This document shows, piece after piece, positions 1-7,660 of a stretch of DNA of 16,553 nucleotides. Every line of letters starts with the position of its first letter. Within the stretch, counting starts at the first letter, position 1. The notes under the pieces were generated by a model. That model saw only the letters and a list, made by a program, of their open reading frames with translations, made no database searches and was not told the origin of the DNA. The translations under genes and the position numbers were made by a program. The DNA comes from Cylindrotheca closterium (Eukaryota; Bacillariophyta; Bacillariophyceae; Bacillariales; Bacillariaceae). Where the stretch lies: contig CAKOGP040001828.1 in the NCBI GenBank assembly GCA_933822405.4, forward strand, positions 1 to 16,553, written 5' to 3'.

Positions 1-709
1 TGATTCACTTGCTGCACTTGCTGCTGCACTCGTTGCTCCTGCTGCTGCATCTGTGCTGTTAGGTTTGCTTGCATCTGTGCCATTTGCATTGTGATTGCTT
101 GCATCATTTTCTCCATGTCGGAAGCGGTGCTTGTAGGATGTTGAACACCAGCATTTGGCTGTGGAGCAAAGGAGACTTTGTTGTTGGTAGCTGTCTTGGC
201 GGTGTATCTAGGTTGCTGGACATTGTGGTTGGCTTGTGGCTGTGGAGCAAAGGAGGTGTTGGTGGTGGTAGCCGTCTTGGTGGTATGTGTAGGTTGCTGG
301 ACCGTGTGGTTGGCTTGTGGCGGTGGAGCAAAGGAGGTGTTGCTGGTGGTAGCCGTCCTGGCAGTATGCGTACTGGTAGGTTGCTGGACATTATTGTGGT
401 GGAAGTTATTGTTTGAATTCTGAGAACCGTTGGCGTTATTGGCTGGCACATGATTTGAATTTGCATTTGGATTTGCTCCGCCCCACATGCTTTGTGGATC
501 AAAAATTGCAGCTTCATGAGCTCTTTCTATGATCTCATCTGCATCAGGATCCTCTTCTTCCTCAAAGTACTCCTTGGTGACAACACACAGCTACTCAAAG
601 TCGCAAATCTTCCCATCGGCCCTCCTGGCCTTTCCAGGTTGAAGGTAGAAACCTCTATGACCCTTGCCTATATCGAAGAATTCCTTCGTATCTTGGTCTT
701 CTTCGTATG
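1..709 (-). pseudogene. Q/N/P-rich low-complexity protein fragment (gag-like?), interrupted
   Basis: On the minus strand one frame is open from about 709 down to the left edge except for a single TAG at 593-591. In reading order it shows a charged segment (GKGHRGFYLQPGKARRADG), an acidic segment (EYFEEEEDPDADEII), an N-rich segment, three imperfect repeats built on VQQP...T.KTAT...SFAPxPQANHN, then a Met/Gln-rich, probably coiled-coil segment (MEKMMQAITMQMAQMQ) running off the window. The stop sits where a Glu-type codon would fit, so it looks like a point mutation. The upstream end is cut by the LTR at 711. I do not recognise the family. The Q-rich coiled coil and low complexity would suit a retrotransposon Gag, but no zinc knuckle or protease is visible, so a host protein is equally possible. 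Confidence 0.5.
160..390 (-). repeat. Imperfect tandem repeat, unit ~81-87 bp, three copies
   Basis: The anchor AGGTTGCTGGAC recurs at 210-221, 291-302 and 378-389, spaced 81 and 87 bp apart. Each is preceded by a GGAGCAAAGGAG-type block and a GCCGTCYTGG-type block. Both spacings are multiples of three, so the repeat preserves the minus-strand frame and gives three copies of a 27-29 residue unit in the Q/N/P-rich protein. Confidence 0.75.
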
Positions 710-710
710 T

Positions 711-1176
711 TGTTGGTGAAATGGGATCTTGATATGTAAAAGAACAGTCGAACATGTCGGACAGTTAAGTCGGACATTGGTGATATCGAACACGGACAGA
801 AGTACGGTTCGAGTACATACAGAGATGGATAAGTATTGAAGGTAGATCTACTCTGTGACTAGTTCGTGAAGAACATGTGCGTATGTGCTTTATACGCCGC
901 GACAGCTGGTGAGAGCTGACGCAGACGGCTTCCGGAAGAGATTTTTTGTACCTGCTTGTGGAGATCATTGTTGATCGACTTCTGGCAAGAATAGCAGTAG
1001 AATAAGATCTAATAGGAAGTGGTGAGACTGTTCATCCGCAGGTTGAAGCCCAGCATCACTGGCACCTGTTCCTATTGTAGGCAATCCATAGCCGACGTAG
1101 ATTCGAGCTCAGTATACTCCAGAGGTAGCTAGAGCGTTGAGGCTCTCATTACAGCTACGGAGTTGATTATCTGACA
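711..1176 (+). repeat. 5' LTR of the copia element
   Basis: A 466-bp repeat with termini TGTTGGTGAA and TTATCTGACA. It matches 6617-7082 with no gaps and 13 substitutions (at 735, 750, 755, 766, 793, 817, 849, 851, 894, 925, 1018, 1135 and 1159). Eight of these fall in the first 141 bp, the likely U3 portion. It should hold promoter and polyadenylation signals, but I find no clear TATA box. Confidence 0.95.
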
Positions 1177-1233
1177 GTCGATCAACAAAGGTAATTTTTG
1201 AACATTGCAAAGTAGGAGGGACTACAGAGCAAG

Positions 1234-4200
1234 ATGCCTGGTAGAAGAAACCAAGGCAGAGGCGGTCGAGGTGGCCGTGGAGGAAGATCTGCGCAGCAGA
1301 CTGGTCGAGGGTCTCACGGCAAGAAGGCCGACAGACCGAAGCAATACCATCCTCACAATCCTGACTTCACTCACGAGCAGGTGACAATATACTTGCTTGA
1401 GGCCATCGCGCTCAAGAGCTTGGACTACGCTCAAGATATGATCTGGAGTGTGAGAAATATGGCCCATGTGGACTTTGAGGCTTTAAGAGGCACTCAAACG
1501 GTATACAAGCCGGGAAAGAACGACTCCGAGTTCTTCAAAAGTTCGAGACAGGCTCAACTTGATAGGAACTGGGAAAACCTAAATGTCAAAGCTCAAGCTG
1601 ACCAAGTATTCGAAATCCTTGGTACAGATGTGTTGCATGCGAACAGCAGTGCCCCGAACGGAGTGAGCAACGCACAGGCGGCTGCTCGAACGACATCTTC
1701 ACGACCGGCTTTTAGTTGCTGGTGTTGCGGAGATACTGGCCATGGAGTCACCTGTTGTCCCAAACGTTCCACACGCCCGCAAGCGGAATGGAGCGACCCA
1801 GGACGATACAGCGACGCCTCCACTACTACTACTACTACTACAAGACGAGCGGGGAGAGCCAATCTCCAAGTCCCTGCGACTGCATCTGCAGCGCAGTCGG
1901 ATGTCGCGTCTAGCGTCACTGGAACGCAATCAACTGGTCAACAACATCGAAGCAATATGCAACGAGCTGTTGTTGACAGGAGTGGAAATAGCACTTCTGG
2001 TGCTACGGATGTACCCGGTTCTTATGTGGTACAAGGCAGGTCTGTCGATGATGGACAATCTAATGGTAGGATTACAGGATGGAACCTCGCACAAGTACGT
2101 GTAAGACCAATTCTGAAGAAGAAAGCAGTCTCCACTGAAGACAGGGGAGAGTTGCTAATGAAGAAATGGCAAGCACAACTAGAAGCTGCCAGTACTTTCA
2201 AGGACGATGACAGCATGGTCAGCGATGGAAGCTTGAACACGCAGATTTACAAGTCGACCTCGAAGATGGATTCATTGAAGCACTGTTCTCAATGGACCAA
2301 AGACAACAAGAAACCTTTCAAATCTAATGGAAGTAAGCACTGGGATATCGATCTTGGTGTACATCTTGATTCTGGATCTACGTTCAGCCTACGAATGAAC
2401 GAAGATTACGCCAAACCGGGCACTGTGTCTGACCTGGATTACATGTTCAACTACGGTACGAACACTGGCCAACGTGACCTGCATCAACAGGTCGAATCAA
2501 GTATTATCGAAGGACACACTTGCTTGCTAGACACTGAAGCGCAATGTAACCTTGATAGTTTATCTGAGCTTGTGAAGCTTGGATTTCGTGTCGTTATGGA
2601 CACTGACATTGAAAACTCCTTCATCGTTACGAAGGGGGAACAGAGAATGAGGTATGTGCATCAAAACGGATTGTATACTTTCGTGCCCGATGGTAGGGCA
2701 GAGAGTGATGAAGGGTCCGAATACTCTGAATGTGAATACAGAGAATGCGGAAATGGTGACTGCGACGCGATCGGTGTCGCACACACTGAATGCCATAAAT
2801 GTGGTGTTATTTTCTGTTGTAGACTTTTAAAAACTAGCTATTCCGATTCCGATTATTGTGGCATACAGACGGTACGGGAGAATATCGAAGGGTTCACTGA
2901 TAAACAAGTTGAGCGGGCTAATCGCGCACAATCAGTGTATCATATGGCTGGTGCACCAGGAGTGCAAGCGTTTTGTATTGCAGTAAGATCTGGTCTGTTC
3001 AGGAACTGCAATGTGAATGAAGAAGATGCAATCATTGCCGAAAAAATATATGGACCTGGTTCTTCGGTCCTAAAAGGAAAGACGAAGCGTCCCACACCTG
3101 AAGGAGTGCGGGATGACTGGATAGAAATACCAAAGGAGTTATTAATGCACAATCTGAGTGTTGTGCTGCACATTGATCTTAACAATTCATTTGGACTCAC
3201 AACCATTGATGGGAGTGTGAGACACCGGTGCTGCATACCCTTGGCTTCACGATCCAAAACGGCATTGTATGACACAATTGATAAATGCTTTCGAATATAT
3301 AATGCACGTGATTTCACAATGGAAAAGATTTACTGCGATGGGGAGTTCCGTCCGGTATTTGAACCCGTGAAAGACGAACTTGAAGTTCATATGAATTACG
3401 CCAGCAGAGGCAAACATGATCCGAAAGCGGAACGAAATAATCAGCATTTAAAAGCACTGTTTTGGGTTCACTTTCACCGAATGCCATTCAAGGCGATTCC
3501 AAAGAAGTTAACTGTGGCACTGATGACAAGAGTCGCAAAAATATCCAACTACTATCCGGCAAAAGGTGGGTTGTCTGCATACTACAGCCCGCACATGATT
3601 ATGCATCAACGAATGGTTGATGCCTCCAACAAATTTGTCGCTGAGATTGGCGCCTATGTCCACGGATATGGTCATGACACCAAGAATAATATGGCTGCTC
3701 GAACAATCGAAGGTGTTTACATGGGACCCACCGACGATATTCAAGAAAGGCACCGTATCTATGATCTGAACACAAAGTGCGAGGCACGACGTGCAAAAAT
3801 CAAGGTTCTTTCGATGACTGACCAAGTCATCAAGATTGTCGAAGAAGACGCACGATTGGAAGGAGTGACGGAATTGCGCACCTATTCCAAGCGTAATGGC
3901 AAGCTAATCCTTGATGGTGATTTGCTTGAAGGAGTGGACCCAGATGAACTGTGGGATGAAAACTACGTACCAGTAAACGAAATCGAAAGACTGAGTGATG
4001 TAACCCTCCGAAATGAAAATATTCCAGATGACGAACTTGAAGAATTACTAATGGATGCTGAAGCAGACATCATGGAAGCAAGGTTCGACAGGGACAGAAA
4101 CCCAAGATACGATAGCGAAGCAAATCAATATGAAGATGAGCTAGAGGACGAAATGCTCGACAGAATGTTCAAGAAGATTAAGGCTAAACAAGATGCTGAA

Positions 4201-5556
4201 GATCTGATGGACAAAGACTACCAAGAACACGAATGGATAACTGCCAATGAGGACATGGACTACAAAGACGAATACGAGTCTGAACTAGACGATGAAGAGA
4301 GCAAGCAAATGTTAGACAAACTGGCAGCTGAGTTAGTGGAACTTGGAAAACCAGACAAAGAAGAGGTTCTGTTCGAATTTGATGACAACACACAAGAAGA
4401 TGTGGAAGTTGAATCAGAAGAGGAAGATGGTGTCGCTCGCGCAGGAGTGAGATTTGCAGACACAGATGATGATGAGTCCAACACCGAAGGAATTGTAAGA
4501 AGCTACAGTGACGACGGTGTCGAAGTTGGAGCGAAACGGGTACTTCGCACAAGACACAATCAATCCTACTTCTCACAAGGGGTAAAAATGAGACCCACTG
4601 AGAGATACAGAAGAGAGAAATCAAGATTTGGACAGGCATACCTGCAAAAAAGGAATCCGCCTGTGCCAAACGTTTTGAGAAACAGGCGTGCAATGAGAAG
4701 AAAAGCACGAATGGAAAGACTCCGAGTCTCGCTGTATCAAGCGATTAAGAAACGAATTGACACGCAAAGAAATGGAGCACAGTTGCAAGGAAACCTTAAG
4801 CACGAGCGTTCCATCCGAGAACGCGTGCACAATTTGGCATTCCAACAAGTCGGGAACACAAACAAAGGCGAATATGACGCTGACGAAGCGTTGGTAGTCG
4901 CTCGTGTTATTCAACAAATACGCGAGGGTGTCAACGGTGCTATCAATGGGCAAGACGGAGTCTCGTTCATTCAGCAATACTATCTGAATAAAGGACTGAA
5001 AATATTCAAGGAGCAAGGTAAAGACGCGGCCATGAAAGAACTTGACCAATTAATCAAGCGCAGTTGCTGGACACCGATCAGTATTGAGAAACTAAAACCG
5101 ACCGAAAGAAAGAAGGCCGTAGATGCAATGATGCTACTTGCCGAAAAGAATGATGGCGTGACAATCAAAGGGCGCTGTGTATTCAAAGGTAACGAGACCC
5201 GTGATTGGTTGTCTCGTGAAGACACTGCAAGTCCCACAGCTTCGCATGAAGCTCTTATCTGCACGGGTGTCATTGATGCCCATGAAGGTAGAAACGTCAT
5301 GTCAATGGATATACCTAACGCGTTTATCCAAACATTGATGCCCGAGCAGGAAGAAGGAGAAGATCGAGTAATAATGAAAATTACTGGGCTGCTGGTCGAC
5401 TACATGATTGACCTAGATCCGACGTATCGGGATTTTGGAGTAATCGAAAATGGACGTCGAGTGATCTATGTTGTGATCCTCCGTGCTATTTATGGGATGT
5501 TACAGGCTTTGTTGCTATGGTACCGAAATCTGAGGGCATCACTGGAAGAATACTGA
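1234..5556 (+). CDS. Copia gag-pol polyprotein: Gag, protease, integrase, N-terminal half of RT
   Basis: Starts at the first ATG after the 5' LTR, 57 bp beyond it. Residues 1-20 are Arg/Gly-rich (an RGG-like nucleic-acid-binding tail). A zinc knuckle of the form CX2CX4HX4C (CWCCGDTGHGVTCC) lies at 162-175. The aspartic protease motif LDSGSTF has its Asp at 379. Integrase follows: a GFTDKQVERANRAQSVYH segment, then catalytic D648 (HIDLNNSF), D702 (YCDGEF) and E733 (ERNNQH). A D/E-rich linker spans roughly 890-1100, and a basic segment about 1115-1190 precedes RT. RT shows RCVFKG, then MDIPNAFIQT with catalytic D1359. The frame stops at TGA 5554-5556, just before a segment that should read on into the second RT half. 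The product would package element RNA, process itself, and reverse-transcribe and integrate the cDNA. A long ORF with intact catalytic residues suggests recent activity, but RT is cut before its VDD motif. Confidence 0.92.
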   Translation: MPGRRNQGRGGRGGRGGRSAQQTGRGSHGKKADRPKQYHPHNPDFTHEQVTIYLLEAIALKSLDYAQDMIWSVRNMAHVDFEALRGTQTVYKPGKNDSEFFKSSRQAQLDRNWENLNVKAQADQVFEILGTDVLHANSSAPNGVSNAQAAARTTSSRPAFSCWCCGDTGHGVTCCPKRSTRPQAEWSDPGRYSDASTTTTTTTRRAGRANLQVPATASAAQSDVASSVTGTQSTGQQHRSNMQRAVVDRSGNSTSGATDVPGSYVVQGRSVDDGQSNGRITGWNLAQVRVRPILKKKAVSTEDRGELLMKKWQAQLEAASTFKDDDSMVSDGSLNTQIYKSTSKMDSLKHCSQWTKDNKKPFKSNGSKHWDIDLGVHLDSGSTFSLRMNEDYAKPGTVSDLDYMFNYGTNTGQRDLHQQVESSIIEGHTCLLDTEAQCNLDSLSELVKLGFRVVMDTDIENSFIVTKGEQRMRYVHQNGLYTFVPDGRAESDEGSEYSECEYRECGNGDCDAIGVAHTECHKCGVIFCCRLLKTSYSDSDYCGIQTVRENIEGFTDKQVERANRAQSVYHMAGAPGVQAFCIAVRSGLFRNCNVNEEDAIIAEKIYGPGSSVLKGKTKRPTPEGVRDDWIEIPKELLMHNLSVVLHIDLNNSFGLTTIDGSVRHRCCIPLASRSKTALYDTIDKCFRIYNARDFTMEKIYCDGEFRPVFEPVKDELEVHMNYASRGKHDPKAERNNQHLKALFWVHFHRMPFKAIPKKLTVALMTRVAKISNYYPAKGGLSAYYSPHMIMHQRMVDASNKFVAEIGAYVHGYGHDTKNNMAARTIEGVYMGPTDDIQERHRIYDLNTKCEARRAKIKVLSMTDQVIKIVEEDARLEGVTELRTYSKRNGKLILDGDLLEGVDPDELWDENYVPVNEIERLSDVTLRNENIPDDELEELLMDAEADIMEARFDRDRNPRYDSEANQYEDELEDEMLDRMFKKIKAKQDAEDLMDKDYQEHEWITANEDMDYKDEYESELDDEESKQMLDKLAAELVELGKPDKEEVLFEFDDNTQEDVEVESEEEDGVARAGVRFADTDDDESNTEGIVRSYSDDGVEVGAKRVLRTRHNQSYFSQGVKMRPTERYRREKSRFGQAYLQKRNPPVPNVLRNRRAMRRKARMERLRVSLYQAIKKRIDTQRNGAQLQGNLKHERSIRERVHNLAFQQVGNTNKGEYDADEALVVARVIQQIREGVNGAINGQDGVSFIQQYYLNKGLKIFKEQGKDAAMKELDQLIKRSCWTPISIEKLKPTERKKAVDAMMLLAEKNDGVTIKGRCVFKGNETRDWLSREDTASPTASHEALICTGVIDAHEGRNVMSMDIPNAFIQTLMPEQEEGEDRVIMKITGLLVDYMIDLDPTYRDFGVIENGRRVIYVVILRAIYGMLQALLLWYRNLRASLEEY

Positions 5557-5566
5557 TTCGTGTTTA

Positions 5567-5794
5567 ATGTATACGATCCGTGCATTGCTGGTCAATGAAA
5601 AGCAATTGACTATCAGGTTTCATGTTGATGATGTGCTAGCGAGCCACATGGAACAAAGAGTTCTTGAAGATTTCTTTACATGGATAAATGAGAGATACGG
5701 AGGACTAAAGGAAGTGACTTGCACACGTGGACAAGTTCACACCTATCTGGGAATGACATTGGATTATTCAAAGAAAGGCACGCTGAAGATTTGA
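5567..5794 (+). pseudogene. Copia RT, second half (contains the HVDDV active site), frame-shifted
   Basis: Continues the reverse transcriptase in a different frame. After the TGA at 5554 the original frame still reads FVFNVYDPCIA to about 5589. Then one extra base moves the reading to this frame, which reads VNEKQLTIRFHVDDVLASH. The two aspartates of the RT active site (the VDD box) are at 5627-5632. The segment RYGGLKEVTCTRGQVHTYLG is normal RT palm/thumb sequence for copia elements. The piece ends at a second TGA, 5792-5794, inside a continuing homologous stretch (...GTLKI, stop, MDDYVQRML...). So it is an internal part of one ancestral RT broken by a nonsense change, a single-base insertion and another nonsense change, not a separate gene. 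The ATG at 5567 is not a meaningful start. Confidence 0.88.
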
Positions 5795-6061
5795 ATGGAC
5801 GATTATGTTCAAAGAATGCTCGACGAGTTTTCTGTCAAGTTTAAAGTGGATGACAAACAGGAAACACCTGCTGGCAATAATTTGCTGGAGGTAGGAAAAG
5901 GAAAACTATTGGATAAAGATCAACAGACCGAGTTTCACCGGTTTGTTGCAAAACATTTGTTTTTGACCAAACGCGCGCGTCTGGATATGCATCCGACGGT
6001 GGCAATTTTGGCATCACGAGTTCAAAATCCAAATCAGAGTGATTGGCACGTTGAGCGCTGA
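5795..6061 (+). pseudogene. Copia RT C-terminal / connection segment (broken)
   Basis: Follows directly, in the same frame, after the TGA at 5792-5794. The residues (MDDYVQRMLDEFSVKF ... NLLEVGKGKLL ... FHRFVAKHLFLTKRARLDMH PTVAILASRVQ) are the conserved segment between the RT palm and RNase H in copia elements, where LFLTKRARLDMHPTVA corresponds to the usual LYLxxxTRPDIxxAV. The frame loses homology after NQSDWH (about 6049). In related elements about twenty residues lie between this SDW and the first RNase H strand; they are missing here, which points to a small deletion plus a frame change. Confidence 0.87.
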
Positions 6062-6545
6062 CAACCTTCCTGTAATGAAGTGGTATGTTGATGCGTCTTT
6101 TGCGGTTCACCCTGACTTCAAGAGTCACACAGGAGGAGTGATGACCATGGGTGGTGGAGCCATGCAGGCTATGTCCAAGAAACAGAAGTTAAACAGCCGC
6201 AGCAGTACACATGCAGAACTAATCGGAGTAGATGATGCGATCACACAAGTGATGTGGACACGCATGTTCATGGAAGAACAGGGTTATCCGATTGAGAAGA
6301 ATATCTTGTACCAAGACAACATGAGCTCTATTCTCCTCGAAAAGAACGGGAGATCGAGTGCAGGAAAGAGAAGCCGCGCTTTGAATATCCTTTTTTTCTT
6401 TGTCACTGATCAGGTTGAGAAAGGAAATCTTACCATCGAACACATGCCGACCGATGACATGTGGGGGGATTATATGACGAAACCTTTGCAAGGGGAACAG
6501 TTCCGCAAATTTTGGGCATTGATCCAAGGGGATCAGGAAGATTAG
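6039..6545 (+). pseudogene. Copia RNase H domain (end of Pol), in a third frame
   Basis: Removes the RNA strand of the RNA/DNA hybrid during reverse transcription. Homology starts around LSADNLPVMKWYVDASF. Catalytic Asp lies in YVDAS (codon 6090-6092), Glu in SSTHAELIG (6216-6218) and Asp in YQDNMSS (6315-6317). It ends with GDYMTKPLQGEQFRKFWALIQGD, the usual copia C-terminus (MTKPL box), and a TAG. The domain itself has no internal stop. It lacks a start of its own and belonged to the same polyprotein as 1234-6061. The change ALNILFFFV, where relatives tend to have Arg-Tyr before FFV, may be a further lesion. Confidence 0.9.
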
Positions 6546-6567
6546 ATATAACCTTCTTGGGTTATAT
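6546..6567 (+). other. 8-bp stem, 6-nt loop hairpin just after the Pol stop codon
   Basis: ATATAACC at 6546-6553 and GGTTATAT at 6560-6567 are exact inverted repeats around a TTCTTG loop, immediately after the TAG of RNase H and 49 bp before the 3' LTR. It may be a structured element of the RNA 3' end or chance in AT-rich DNA; role unknown. Confidence 0.4.
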
Positions 6568-6616
6568 ATACACGTTACATATTATTGCAACTGGAGTCGT
6601 CGATACGACAGGAGTG

Positions 6617-7082
6617 TGTTGGTGAAATGGGATCTTGATAGGTAAAAGAACAGTCAAACAGGTCGGACAGTGAAGTCGGACATTGGTGATATCGAACATG
6701 GACAGAAGTACGGTTCGAGTACGTACAGAGATGGATAAGTATTGAAGGTAGATCAAGTCTGTGACTAGTTCGTGAAGAACATGTGCGTATGTGCTTTATG
6801 CGCCGCGACAGCTGGTGAGAGCTGACGCAGGCGGCTTCCGGAAGAGATTTTTTGTACCTGCTTGTGGAGATCATTGTTGATCGACTTCTGGCAAGAATAG
6901 CAGTAGAATAAGATCTAATAGGAGGTGGTGAGACTGTTCATCCGCAGGTTGAAGCCCAGCATCACTGGCACCTGTTCCTATTGTAGGCAATCCATAGCCG
7001 ACGTAGATTCGAGCTCAGTATACTCCAGAGGTAGCTAGAGAGTTGAGGCTCTCATTACAGCTACAGAGTTGATTATCTGACA
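6617..7082 (+). repeat. 3' LTR of the copia element
   Basis: The second 466-bp copy, TGTTGGTGAA to TTATCTGACA, aligned end to end with 711-1176 without gaps. The base to its left (G6616) and to its right (A7083) differ from those flanking the 5' copy, which fixes both borders. No match to the left flanking pentamer follows it. Confidence 0.95.
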
Positions 7083-7660
7083 AATTGGACGGGGCTGGGA
7101 CGGTGGGCTTATGTTCGTCTCCAAGGGAAAAAGCTGCAGGCGCAGGGGGGTGATGATCACTCCGGCTTGGTGCTAGACGTAAACGAGGCGGTCCGACGCC
7201 CGATTTCATGTGATCTAGTGGTTGTCTTGGCATATAGGCCAAACAGAGAAGGTACGGGGGAATCGACCGTGTGGGCACAACAACGTCTATACTTTAACTC
7301 TATAAAACGTAAGATTGATCCGCGCAAAGCATTGGCCGATGACCTGTGCAAGCAAATTCAAAAATGGAGGGACAAAGGTTGTGAAGTTTTGCTGGGGATC
7401 GATGCTAATGAAGACCTTTCGGTCAACTCCCCGGACTCCATACGACAGCGGTTTTGTGAGTGCGGACTGGAGGAAGCGATTTTGAAAAGGCATCCCACCA
7501 CGGCGACCCACCAACAAAATCAAAGCAACGTTCCCATTGACGGAATCTTTACCACGTCCGGTGTTCCGGTTCTGGCTGGCGGCTTGATGTTATGGCGACT
7601 GACTTCAGCAATGCTGGACATCATGAAAGAGTTTCGATCAGTGCGAGATTATGTCGGAGC
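7083..7660 (+). pseudogene. EEP (endonuclease/exonuclease/phosphatase) domain fragment
   Basis: Starting at the first base after the 3' LTR one frame is open to beyond 7590. It contains GRWAYVRLQGKK, VVVLAYRPNREG, STVWAQQRLYF, VLLGIDANEDL, CGLEEAILKRHPT and PIDGIFTTSGVPVLAGG. GIDANE corresponds to the GDFN-type catalytic Asp/Asn motif of EEP nucleases, PIDGIF to the RIDYIF-type motif, and GHH (in another frame, about 7610-7620) to the terminal catalytic His. The N-terminal catalytic half is missing, so the fragment cannot be active. Frame is lost near 7590-7605, where GACT is duplicated (7597-7604). Such domains are the endonucleases of non-LTR elements and occur widely in diatom repeats; which element this came from is not visible. 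The right border with the minus-strand gag-pol is about 7640-7660. Confidence 0.7.

Larger units (their letters stand above)
711..7082 (+). mobile_element. Full-length Ty1/copia LTR retrotransposon (CoDi-like), defective
   Basis: Two direct repeats of 466 bp (711-1176 and 6617-7082) begin TGTTGG and end TGACA, the TG...CA termini of LTRs, and enclose a gag-pol coding region in the copia order gag, protease, integrase, RT, RNase H. The first ORF is 1440 codons; the rest of RT and RNase H lies in three further frames, so this copy cannot make an intact polyprotein by simple translation. The expected 5-bp target duplication is absent: TATGT lies left of the element and AATTG right. I see no TGG-type primer binding site after the 5' LTR (1177 on reads GTCGATCAAC) and only a short purine run (AGGAG, about 6609-6614) before the 3' LTR. 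Similarity to diatom CoDi elements is from memory of the family, not from a search. Confidence 0.93.

Noticed and set aside
1..60. CTG/CAG-rich start resembling a microsatellite
   Set aside because: The units are irregular and read as the Gln-rich part of the minus-strand protein rather than a pure repeat.
1177..1200. Primer binding site after the 5' LTR
   Set aside because: The sequence GTCGATCAACAAAGG does not begin TGG and I cannot match it to a tRNA 3' end by eye; an internal tRNA primer is possible but unsupported.
4184..4708. 174-codon minus ORF opposite the acidic linker
   Set aside because: Leu/Ser/His-rich antisense shadow of the D/E-rich coding region; no motif and no upstream signal.
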